Part shown: in pieces, positions 1 through 5,619 of the stretch | How positions within the stretch are numbered: position 1 is the stretch's first letter | Layout: every line of letters starts with the position of its first letter | From: Eubacteriales bacterium | GTDB taxonomy: Bacteria; Bacillota; Clostridia; Christensenellales; CAG-138 | Assembly (NCBI GenBank): GCA_028703645.1 | Contig: JAQVML010000114.1 | Location: 1 to 5,619 of the forward strand | DNA length: 5,619 nt | Reading direction: 5' to 3' | Made by a program: the position numbers and the translations under genes | The notes under the pieces: model-generated | Told to the model about the DNA's origin: nothing | Databases searched by the model: none | Seen by the model: only the letters and a program-made list of their open reading frames with translations

Positions 1-858
1 TGGATAACAGGCGACCCCGCAACTGACCGATATGTAGTAGTCGATTCCATCGACATTGACCGGATGCTGAACAACCTTCTGCGCCTTTATATATTCCGCA
101 CGCATCTTGTCTTTCTCAATCGGCATTGTTAAAAGCAGCACCAAATCGGTTCCCGTCATGCTAAAACAGTTGTTGTTTCCGGGAAAATGTGCGGCAAACC
201 GCTGGGCAAGGCTGCGCATAATCGCATCGCTCAACACGCTTCCGTAGGAGGCGAGAATTCCGGAGAGGTTGTCCGGCGCAATAATGATGAGCAGAAATGG
301 TTCGACCGTATCGCTCTGCATCTTATTTCGGAGTGCTTCATATAGGCACGCGCGGTTGGGAAGCCCTGTAATCGGCTCCTCGTGCGCCAGGCGGTAGTTC
401 TCCTGTTGCTGCTCCTCCAGTGCCTGCGCTGCTTGCTCCAGCGAGTGGTGCTTGTTCATCATTTGGGTTTCGTCTTGCACCGTAATGGCGACATAATCTA
501 TCTTCGGCGAATAAGCAAGCACACGAAACCACCTTTTAAACGCAGCCGAATAATTGGTGGTGCACTCCGGCACACCGCTTTTTGCAACCCGCCCGAGAAA
601 ATCAACCCAGAACTGCTCCGTCTCGGGATAAATACTCCGCGCCCGCTTGCCAATAAGCTCCTGCCGCAATTTTCCCGTTCCCAACTCAAACGCGCGATTG
701 ACCGCGAGAAACACATAGTCGATTGGATGTTCATCGGCATCATAGACCATGCGGTAATAGGAAAATTCGCTGATCATGTTTTCCAAAAGTAGTAGGAGCT
801 CCTCTTGAGAGACACTCTGCTCTTGTTCCGCGCTGGATGAAGGTTGTCGTGCTTTCAC
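1..858 (-). CDS. PAS domain plus degenerate GGDEF domain protein, C-terminus cut by window edge
   Basis: The reading frame is open from a GTG at 858 to the left edge, giving 286 visible residues with no stop. GTG is chosen because AAGGAG (866-871) lies 7 bases before it; the nearby ATG at 865 is out of frame and soon hits a stop. Residues about 25-130 look like a PAS sensor domain (DYVFLAVNRAFE, then ELIGKRARSIYPETEQFW). A Gln/Glu-rich likely coiled coil follows (about 133-158), then a GGDEF domain opening with EPITGLPNRA (161-170) and reaching SVSCGVACYP at the edge. The signature GGDEF is replaced by TGTDL (235-239). The first metal-binding Asp is Ala194, and the usual Asn-Asp pair is Leu202-Ala203, so cyclase activity is unlikely. 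Such decayed domains often precede an EAL phosphodiesterase domain and may bind GTP or signal to it; an EAL or HD-GYP domain beyond the edge is inference. No membrane segment or signal peptide is seen. It lies 117 bases downstream of the cyclase gene and is probably co-transcribed with it. Confidence 0.88.
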   Translation of the reverse strand, partial: MKARQPSSSAEQEQSVSQEELLLLLENMISEFSYYRMVYDADEHPIDYVFLAVNRAFELGTGKLRQELIGKRARSIYPETEQFWVDFLGRVAKSGVPECTTNYSAAFKRWFRVLAYSPKIDYVAITVQDETQMMNKHHSLEQAAQALEEQQQENYRLAHEEPITGLPNRACLYEALRNKMQSDTVEPFLLIIIAPDNLSGILASYGSVLSDAIMRSLAQRFAAHFPGNNNCFSMTGTDLVLLLTMPIEKDKMRAEYIKAQKVVQHPVNVDGIDYYISVSCGVACYP

Positions 859-865
859 CTTGCAT

Positions 866-871
866 CTCCTT
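866..871 (-). promoter_or_regulatory. Ribosome binding site of the PAS-GGDEF gene
   Basis: AAGGAG on the minus strand, 7 bases before the GTG at 858. It decides the start: the ATG at 865 is almost on top of it and out of frame with the PAS-GGDEF reading. Confidence 0.8.
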
Positions 872-913
872 CTTGATTGGGTATCGTGTGAAATCGTTTC
901 TGTTTTTTTGATT

Positions 914-925
914 GATCCCGGGATC
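914..925. repeat. 12-bp perfect palindrome GATCCCGGGATC
   Basis: A perfect dyad lies in the 117-base spacer between the cyclase and the PAS-GGDEF gene, about 55 bases before the GTG. No T-run follows it on the minus strand and the RNA stem would have only four pairs around a CCGG loop, so it is not a convincing terminator. It could be a protein binding site or chance. Confidence 0.4.
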
Positions 926-975
926 GGCCGTTTGCGAATTGAACGTACAGCTTAGGGTTTTTTAGATTTAAGTGG

Positions 976-2115
976 CTAAATCGATTCTTTTTGTGGACAT
1001 TTCACCCCGTTAACACGGTTTCTGCCCGCATGCTTGGAGGAATACAGCGCGCTGTCCGCGGCTGCCAGCAGTGTCTCGCGCGAAAGGCCGCTCTCCGGCA
1101 TTGCGGCAACCCCAAGCGAGAGCGTCACATGATCCGCTTTCGTCTCCGTGTCTGCACCCAATTGCTCAATCACGCAGCGGAGCGCTTCCGCGCGCCGTAT
1201 TCCTTCCTCCAGCGTGCAATCCGGCAGGATCAGGCAAAACTCATCTCCGCCATAGCGGCAGGCGACATCCGACGCGCGGATGTTCTTCATCAAAAGCGCC
1301 GAAACCTTGATGAGCATCTGGTCGCCGAGAACATGTCCAAATGAGTCGTTGATCTCCTTAAACCCGTCGATATCCGCCATGACGACGGACAACTGTCGCT
1401 GCTTTCGAATGGCGCGCTGAATCTCCCGATCAAACGTCTCCTCCATATACCGGCGGTTATAAAGCCCCGTCAACGGATCGCGCACCGAGAGCGCGCGCAG
1501 CTTCGCCTCGTCCAATACAAGCTGATTACGCTGTTTGTCGATCTCTTCCAACTGCCGTCTGTTGGAAAAACCGTATAGCACGCCGATGACGGCGGTAAAC
1601 ACGATAAAGGCAACCAGACTCGGCCAGTTGTTTTGGCGCAGCGCGGGACAGACTAAAATCATCGCTACCACCGCGGCAAGCTGAATGATTGCGAGAATAA
1701 TCGTCATGCTCTCTCTCAATAGAATGGAGCAGAGCTGAATCGACATGCCCACATAGATCAGCGGAAGAAAATCGCCTGCGGCAACGTTGGGGTCCAGCAA
1801 AATCGATAACCAGGGCCCCGCAATCATGCAAAACGCGGTCAACCATGTTGAGACACGAAATCGCCCGCGCAAGTTAAAAAAGAGCGCAACGCCAATGACG
1901 GCCATCAATCCGCCCAATAGCAACAGATAAAACCACAATCGTCCCCCGTGATCCACAAAGATGCTCAGCATGATGGTTGCCGCGATCAGCACGAGATAGA
2001 TAAGTTGAAATACGAGTAGATTCATTGCGCTTCTCTTATCGCTCTGCGTATGTTTCAGCTGAAAAGAGTCGAGGAAACCGGCGATTCGATCGGCAAATTT
2101 CATGTCATAAGCCAA
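976..2115 (-). CDS. Membrane-bound diguanylate cyclase (GGDEF)
   Basis: Predicted to condense two GTP into the second messenger cyclic di-GMP at the inner face of the membrane. The 379 residues begin with a short basic cytoplasmic stretch, then six hydrophobic segments at about 31-53, 60-80, 88-107, 114-135, 137-157 and 165-183. A charged, likely helical linker (184-210) leads to a complete GGDEF domain: DPLTGLYNRR at 213-222, metal-binding Asp248 in MADIDGFKEIND, GGDEF at 289-293 and TLSLGVAAMP at 331-340. RASD (280-283) is an RxxD inhibition site five residues before GGDEF, so product feedback is expected. I do not recognise the membrane module as a named sensor, and its signal is unknown. 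The start is uncertain: TTG at 2115 has AAGGA only 3 bases upstream, whereas in-frame ATG at 2103 (375 residues) has it 15 bases upstream. It has its own strong promoter and is followed by the decayed-GGDEF gene. Confidence 0.95.
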   Translation of the reverse strand: MAYDMKFADRIAGFLDSFQLKHTQSDKRSAMNLLVFQLIYLVLIAATIMLSIFVDHGGRLWFYLLLLGGLMAVIGVALFFNLRGRFRVSTWLTAFCMIAGPWLSILLDPNVAAGDFLPLIYVGMSIQLCSILLRESMTIILAIIQLAAVVAMILVCPALRQNNWPSLVAFIVFTAVIGVLYGFSNRRQLEEIDKQRNQLVLDEAKLRALSVRDPLTGLYNRRYMEETFDREIQRAIRKQRQLSVVMADIDGFKEINDSFGHVLGDQMLIKVSALLMKNIRASDVACRYGGDEFCLILPDCTLEEGIRRAEALRCVIEQLGADTETKADHVTLSLGVAAMPESGLSRETLLAAADSALYSSKHAGRNRVNGVKCPQKESI

Positions 2116-2118
2116 CTT

Positions 2119-2123
2119 TCCTT
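2119..2123 (-). promoter_or_regulatory. Candidate ribosome binding site of the diguanylate cyclase
   Basis: AAGGA on the minus strand. It is 3 bases from the TTG at 2115 (tight) and 15 bases from the in-frame ATG at 2103 (long), so it does not settle the start. Confidence 0.45.
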
Positions 2124-2186
2124 CGGTGCTAAATCTTTGCTTTTAAAGACGACGTTTCTTGGGGAAAAAGCGAAATATGTACTATC

Positions 2187-2215
2187 ATTCTAATCGCGAG
2201 GTGTTCTTCCGTCAA
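2187..2215 (-). promoter_or_regulatory. SigA-type promoter of the diguanylate cyclase
   Basis: On the minus strand a -35 box TTGACG (2215-2210) and a -10 box TAGAAT (2192-2187) are separated by exactly 17 bases. Each box matches the vegetative consensus at five of six positions. Transcription should start near 2180, giving a leader of about 65 bases before the TTG at 2115. This lets the cyclase be expressed independently of the upstream hydrolase gene. Confidence 0.75.
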
Positions 2216-2225
2216 CTATATCGGT

Positions 2226-2254
2226 AAAAAATATCACATGCGCAAGTGCCTGAT
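2226..2254 (-). terminator. Weak candidate terminator after the GH3 hydrolase gene
   Basis: Read on the minus strand, an imperfect inverted repeat (ATCA at 2254-2251 region pairing with TGAT near 2236-2233, with interrupted inner CA/TG pairing) is followed by a run of six T (2231-2226). It lies about 60 bases after the hydrolase stop and before the cyclase promoter, where a terminator would be expected. The stem is short and bulged, so it may be inefficient or not a terminator at all. Confidence 0.25.
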
Positions 2255-2312
2255 GCGTTAATTTTCATCACGAAATAGTGACATAATATATGATTTTCGA
2301 GTGATTGAGTGA

Positions 2313-4448
2313 TCACGCTAACACGATATCAAGCCGCAGCAAATCCGAATCCTTCGAACTTCCGCCAACAAAGAGCGCAAAAGCGCCGGGTTCCACCAGA
2401 CGCTGTTCGTTTGGCAATACCAGCGAAAAATCGTCTCTTTTGAGCGAAAAGACAACGTCTCGCGATTCGCCCGCATCAAGCAAAACCTTTTGAAACGCAA
2501 TCAACCGCTTCACGGGCGTTAGTACGCTGCTGACGAGGTCTCTCACATACACCTGTACCGTTTCGCTGCCCTTGTGATCGCCAAGGTTGGAGAGCGTTAC
2601 GCGAACCTGTAACTTGCTTTGATCCACGCGCAGGTTGGAATAGGCAAACGTTGTATAGGACAATCCCTCGCCAAAAGCAAACAGCGGGGTTTCCGGCAGG
2701 TCGACATAGCGTTCTCCGTGCCAACCCGGCAGACTGTTGTAATAGACGGGAATCTGCCCGCTGTGGCGCGGAAACGAGATCGGCAGTTTGCCGCCAGGAT
2801 TGATCTCGCCAAAGAGAACCTCCGCGACCGCCTGCCCGCCATACTGGCCGCCGTTGAATGCGGCGATCAGCGCACCGGAGCTTTCCGTCACGCGCGTCAG
2901 GCAGAGCGGCTTGGTTGCCACAAGCACGGTAACGATGGGTTTTTGGAGCGCACAAAGGCGCAAAAACAGCTCCTCCTGCCTGCCCGAAAGCGAAAGATCC
3001 GCGCGGTCGCGAAATTCGCCCGCCTGCTCGATCACGTCGCCTACCGCAAAGACGATCACGTCCGCACCCTTTGCCGCCTCAATCGCCGCGTCCAAATCGT
3101 CCGTTTCGCTGAAGAGCGGCCCGCAGCCGCGCGCATAGACGACCGAAGCGCCGCTCTGCGCCGCGCAAGCGCGAATTCCTTCCAGCAGCGTCACATACGG
3201 ACGCTCGGGTATGGCTTCCGTGGACATATGCGGATGGGTAAAATACGTCCAGTCCCCATACTGCGCGCGGATATCGTCCGCATTCGCGCCGATGACCGTG
3301 ATGTTCCGTGTGTTGCCATCCAGCGGTAGCACGCCGTCGTTTTTCAGCAGCGTAACGCTCTCCCGCGCGGCAAGCAGCGCGCTGGTTCGGTGAGATTCGC
3401 ATCCCATGCACTCCGGCGTTCCGCGATCCATCGCTTGCTCAAACAGTCCCATGCGCACTTTAACGCGCAAGATGTTGCGCACCGCTTCGTCGAGCACCGC
3501 CTCGTCCAGTTTTCCGCTCTCAACGAGCCGGATCGCGCTGTCATAGAACGCGGTGGTCGTCATCATCATATCGTTGCCCGCGCGGGCAGCCAGCAAGGAC
3601 GCCTCGTCCAGATCGGCGGCAACATGCTGTTTTTCAACCAGGCTGTTGACGTTGTCCCAGTCCGTTACGACAAAGCCTTCAAACCCCAGCTCGTCGCGTA
3701 AAATCTCGCGCATCGCTTTCCTGCTTGCGGTAAACGGCGTGCCGTCGATGGAGCCATAGGCGGTCATGATGGTCGCAACCCCCGCCTCCACCGCGCGCGC
3801 AAACGGCGGCAGAAACGTTTCCCGCAGTTTGCGAAACGTCATCTCCGTGTCGCAGGAGTCGCGCCCGCCGACCGCGTCGCCATAGCCGATGTAATGCTTG
3901 GCACAGGCGAGGATATGTTCGCCATCCGAAAGATCGTCTCCCTGATAGCCGCGTATGATCGCGGCGCCAAGCTCGCCCGCGAGATACGGGTCTTCGCCAA
4001 ACGTTTCGTCGATTCTGCCCCAGCGCGTGTCCCGGCCCAAACAGAGCACGGGAGAAAACGTCCAGTGCAGGCCATCCGCCGCGACTTCCCGCGCGGTCAC
4101 GCGGCCCATCTCCTCCACCAGCGCGGGATTCCAGGCGCAAGCCGCCGCAAGCTGGGAAGGAAAGATCGCAGCGCGCCGATTCAGTCCATGGCCGTGGATG
4201 GCGTCAATCCCAAAGAGCGCGGGAATGCCGAGGCGGGTGCTCATCGCCTCTCGCTGAATTCTGCGCGCGTCCTCACCCATCACATGCAGAAACGATCCGG
4301 CGCCGCGTCTGGCCCAAAGGAACGCTTCCTCCTCCGTCACATATGCAAACGGTACCTGTACCATCTGCGCGGCCTTTTCCGCCAGCGTCATTTGGGCCAG
4401 TATGGCGTTTACGCGGGATTCTACCGTGGGGTCGCTCAAGTGTTGCAT
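2313..4448 (-). CDS. Glycoside hydrolase family 3 beta-glucosidase-type enzyme, cytoplasmic
   Basis: Predicted retaining exo-glycosidase releasing the terminal sugar from beta-linked oligosaccharides or glycosides; family GH3 includes beta-glucosidases and beta-xylosidases, so the exact sugar is open. The 711 residues have the full BglX-type layout: a (beta/alpha)8 barrel (about 5-330), an alpha/beta sandwich (about 365-590) and a C-terminal fibronectin-III-like domain (about 625-700). Visible family motifs are FGIDAIHGHG (79-88), GRDTRWGRIDETFGEDPY (138-155) and KHYIGYGD (184-191). The likely nucleophile is Asp263 in VTDWD; the likely acid/base is Glu478 in AGEFRDR. GEGLSYTTF (593-601) leads into the FnIII part. 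There is no signal peptide, unlike periplasmic E. coli BglX, so it should act on imported or intracellular substrates. The ATG at 4448 is chosen for its AAGGAG 5 bases upstream. No transporter or sugar-responsive regulator is adjacent; the neighbour is a divergent phosphotransferase sharing its promoter region. Confidence 0.96.
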   Translation of the reverse strand: MQHLSDPTVESRVNAILAQMTLAEKAAQMVQVPFAYVTEEEAFLWARRGAGSFLHVMGEDARRIQREAMSTRLGIPALFGIDAIHGHGLNRRAAIFPSQLAAACAWNPALVEEMGRVTAREVAADGLHWTFSPVLCLGRDTRWGRIDETFGEDPYLAGELGAAIIRGYQGDDLSDGEHILACAKHYIGYGDAVGGRDSCDTEMTFRKLRETFLPPFARAVEAGVATIMTAYGSIDGTPFTASRKAMREILRDELGFEGFVVTDWDNVNSLVEKQHVAADLDEASLLAARAGNDMMMTTTAFYDSAIRLVESGKLDEAVLDEAVRNILRVKVRMGLFEQAMDRGTPECMGCESHRTSALLAARESVTLLKNDGVLPLDGNTRNITVIGANADDIRAQYGDWTYFTHPHMSTEAIPERPYVTLLEGIRACAAQSGASVVYARGCGPLFSETDDLDAAIEAAKGADVIVFAVGDVIEQAGEFRDRADLSLSGRQEELFLRLCALQKPIVTVLVATKPLCLTRVTESSGALIAAFNGGQYGGQAVAEVLFGEINPGGKLPISFPRHSGQIPVYYNSLPGWHGERYVDLPETPLFAFGEGLSYTTFAYSNLRVDQSKLQVRVTLSNLGDHKGSETVQVYVRDLVSSVLTPVKRLIAFQKVLLDAGESRDVVFSLKRDDFSLVLPNEQRLVEPGAFALFVGGSSKDSDLLRLDIVLA

Positions 4449-4453
4449 GTTCT

Positions 4454-4459
4454 CTCCTT
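4454..4459 (-). promoter_or_regulatory. Ribosome binding site of the GH3 hydrolase
   Basis: AAGGAG on the minus strand, 5 bases before the ATG at 4448. It supports that start over an in-frame TTG at 4496, which would add 16 residues with no family resemblance and translate through the leader hairpin. Confidence 0.85.
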
Positions 4460-4461
4460 GC

Positions 4462-4479
4462 CGCCGACCGGCATCGGCG
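4462..4479 (-). promoter_or_regulatory. Leader hairpin (CGCCGA-N6-TCGGCG) abutting the GH3 ribosome binding site
   Basis: A perfect 6-bp inverted repeat, five of its six pairs G-C, with a 6-base loop lies in the untranslated leader of the hydrolase, two bases upstream of AAGGAG. The structure is directly visible. Its role is inference: mRNA stabilisation, modulation of ribosome access, or a DNA operator site downstream of the promoter. Confidence 0.55.
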
Positions 4480-4505
4480 AAGTTTTTATTTGACAATTCT
4501 GCGCA

Positions 4506-4534
4506 TTGAAATCAACGAATCTAAAGGTTATTAT
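4506..4534 (+). promoter_or_regulatory. SigA-type promoter of the phosphotransferase gene
   Basis: TTGAAA (4506-4511) and TATTAT (4529-4534) are separated by 17 bases; each box differs from consensus at one position. Transcription should start near 4541, leaving a leader of about 77 bases before the ATG at 4618. Its -10 box occupies almost the same base pairs as the -10 box of the leftward hydrolase promoter. Confidence 0.6.
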
Positions 4535-4559
4535 AGATCGTATCAACCAACGCTGACAA
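4530..4559 (-). promoter_or_regulatory. SigA-type promoter of the GH3 hydrolase gene
   Basis: On the minus strand TTGTCA (4559-4554) and a perfect TATAAT (4535-4530) are separated by 18 bases. Transcription should start near 4523, giving a leader of about 75 bases that contains the hairpin next to the ribosome binding site. It overlaps the rightward promoter across the -10 region. Confidence 0.65.
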
Positions 4560-4604
4560 AAGTTAATTTTACTTTTCTTTTCAAAATCTCATCGAACGAA
4601 ATAC

Positions 4605-4608
4605 GGAG
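4605..4608 (+). promoter_or_regulatory. Ribosome binding site of the phosphotransferase gene
   Basis: GGAG lies 9 bases before the ATG at 4618. The next in-frame ATG (4642) has no comparable site, so 4618 is preferred. Confidence 0.65.
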
Positions 4609-4617
4609 AACCGCAGC

Positions 4618-5598
4618 ATGATCAGTCGCACAAAGTTTGAAATGGATGAAACAAGCATCCTGCGTTTGTTTGCCGATGTTGGCATTTCCGACGCCACGCA
4701 AGCAAAGCCGCTTGGAGACGGCGAATTCAACGCGGTCTATCTCGTGACCACGCAACAAGCACGATATGTGTTAAAGATTGCGCCGCTGGACAGCGCGCCC
4801 GTGATGACCTATGAGCGCAACATGATGCAGAGCGAAGTGTTCTGGTACGACATCATGCGAAATAAAACGACGATTCGCGTGCCAAACGTCGTCTGTTCCG
4901 ATTTTTCCCGCACGCTGCTGCCGGTTCCCTTCTTCATCATGGAATATCTGCCCGGTGAGCCGCTGAATCAGGCGACGCTTACGCCGGACGAGCGAAAAGC
5001 CGCGGACGCGCAACTCATTGCGATGGCGGCGCAGTTGCACGCAATTTCAAACAGCACCTTCGGATATCCCCAGTGCGGGCAGTATGACACGTGGTACGAT
5101 GCGATTCACGCGTTTGTCGATCAAGCGCTGTCGGACTGTGCACGAAAAAAGCGCCGCTCCAGAAGGGGCGAGCGCCTGTTGCGATCGATTGAGCGGTATC
5201 GCGATCTCTTGCTCTACCTATCGGCCAGCATGGTCAACTTTGACATCTGGCCTGCAAACATCATCGTAACGCGAGAGAACGACGCGACCCAGCTCTCCTG
5301 GATCGATCCGGAGCGGAGCTTCTGGGGAGATTACATGCTAGATTTTGTCTGTTTCGCGTTTCACCGCCCGCTTCGGGAAAAAGAGGAGTTGCTCGCGGCC
5401 TATCGCGCGGTTGCCGTCTGCCCCATCTCGTTCACGCGGGAGCAGGAAATTCGCTTTGCGATTGGTCAGGCGTATCTTGCTTTGATCATGGAGACGGAGA
5501 AATACTACCGCTATTCGCTCTTCAACTTCGGTTGGTGGCGAAACGTATTCGCGTGCAGGTTCCTTTACCGCGCGGCATTTGACGTATTGGAGCAATAA
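4618..5598 (+). CDS. Phosphotransferase of the aminoglycoside/choline kinase superfamily, substrate unknown
   Basis: A 326-residue soluble protein with an eukaryotic-like kinase fold, close to the usual length of APH-type small-molecule kinases. In order: a glycine-containing nucleotide loop LGDGEFNAVYLV (32-43), the likely ATP-phosphate Lys53 in YVLKIAP, a possible helix-C Glu73, the hinge FFIMEYLPGEPL (105-116) and LHAIS (140-144). The catalytic loop is VNFDIWPANII (206-216), where Asp209 is the expected base and Asn214 a metal ligand. Asp230 in WIDPE stands where the second metal-binding Asp is expected. The familiar HGD triad reads NFD here, with Asn207 in place of His. The C-terminal half is aromatic-rich helices that would form the substrate pocket. 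The family covers aminoglycoside, choline, homoserine and methylthioribose kinases as well as many unassigned proteins, so drug resistance should not be assumed. It is divergent from the hydrolase, with interlocking promoters. Confidence 0.88.
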   Translation: MISRTKFEMDETSILRLFADVGISDATQAKPLGDGEFNAVYLVTTQQARYVLKIAPLDSAPVMTYERNMMQSEVFWYDIMRNKTTIRVPNVVCSDFSRTLLPVPFFIMEYLPGEPLNQATLTPDERKAADAQLIAMAAQLHAISNSTFGYPQCGQYDTWYDAIHAFVDQALSDCARKKRRSRRGERLLRSIERYRDLLLYLSASMVNFDIWPANIIVTRENDATQLSWIDPERSFWGDYMLDFVCFAFHRPLREKEELLAAYRAVAVCPISFTREQEIRFAIGQAYLALIMETEKYYRYSLFNFGWWRNVFACRFLYRAAFDVLEQ

Positions 5599-5600
5599 CA

Positions 5601-5618
5601 CTTTTCTGCGTACAAAAG
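5601..5618 (+). other. Short inverted repeat just after the phosphotransferase stop
   Basis: CTTTT (5601-5605) and AAAAG (5614-5618) flank an 8-base spacer, two bases after the TAA. The stem is A/T-rich and the window ends here, so whether it belongs to a terminator cannot be judged. Confidence 0.2.
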
Positions 5619-5619
5619 G

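Noticed and set aside
382..792. Rightward open frame (136 codons) near the left side
   Set aside because: Antisense to the PAS-GGDEF gene, whose minus-strand frame is open for 286 codons with a good ribosome binding site and clear domain motifs.
859..975. Promoter or terminator between the cyclase and PAS-GGDEF genes
   Set aside because: No -35/-10 pair at 16-18 base spacing and no GC stem followed by a T-run were found on the minus strand.
2116..2180. Possible cyclic-di-GMP riboswitch before the cyclase
   Set aside because: The leader is too short and lacks the conserved riboswitch core motifs; only a weak A/U hairpin is visible.
2300..2314. GAGTGAT tandem duplication at the end of the GH3 gene
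   Set aside because: Only two short copies at the stop codon, with no further spread; consistent with chance.
2619..3329. Long rightward open frame (236 codons) opposite the GH3 gene
   Set aside because: It lies wholly antisense to strongly conserved GH3 coding sequence, its translation is Arg/Ala-rich with no recognisable domain, and it reflects GC-rich codon use on the other strand.
3894..4493. Rightward open frame (199 codons) opposite the start of the GH3 gene
   Set aside because: Same reason: antisense to the conserved barrel domain, with Arg/Gly/His-rich composition. Its end would also run through the GH3 leader.
4490..4495. Perfect rightward TTGACA -35 box
   Set aside because: No acceptable -10 box lies 16-18 bases downstream (CAACGA at 17). 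The TTGAAA/TATTAT pair slightly to its right is better.
4449..4496. Upstream TTG start for the GH3 gene at 4496
   Set aside because: The ATG at 4448 has AAGGAG at ideal spacing, and the extra 16 residues resemble nothing in the family and overlap the leader hairpin.

Overview
The window looks like an ordinary chromosomal stretch of a moderately GC-rich Gram-positive-type bacterium, most likely a Clostridia-like Firmicute. That placement is inference: it rests on strong AAGGAG-type ribosome binding sites, SigA-type promoters, GCG-rich coding sequence against AT-rich spacers, and the style of the PAS/GGDEF and GH3 proteins. There is no rRNA, tRNA, transposase, integrase or CRISPR array, so nothing points to a mobile element.

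Four genes are supported. Three read leftward (minus strand), in transcription order: a cytoplasmic GH3 beta-glucosidase-type hydrolase (4448 to 2313), a six-helix membrane diguanylate cyclase with an intact GGDEF active site and RxxD inhibition site (2115 to 976), and a PAS-GGDEF protein whose GGDEF site has decayed (858 to the left edge, C-terminus outside the window). One reads rightward: a 326-residue kinase-fold phosphotransferase of the aminoglycoside/choline kinase superfamily (4618 to 5598).

The regulatory layout is unusually readable. The hydrolase and the phosphotransferase are divergent. Their best promoters interleave in 4506-4559 so that the two -10 boxes lie on almost the same base pairs, suggesting one bidirectional promoter. 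The hydrolase leader carries a perfect 6-bp GC-rich hairpin two bases before its ribosome binding site. The cyclase has its own near-consensus promoter (2187-2215). The decayed-GGDEF gene has no promoter I can see, and no terminator separates it from the cyclase, so the two are probably co-transcribed.

Functionally the window splits into a glycoside hydrolase/phosphotransferase pair and a cyclic-di-GMP pair: one enzyme likely makes the messenger, and the other probably senses or degrades it. I see no evidence of a wholly new system. The points most worth checking are the shared promoter, the hairpin before the hydrolase ribosome binding site, the dead GGDEF domain and the altered catalytic loop of the kinase.
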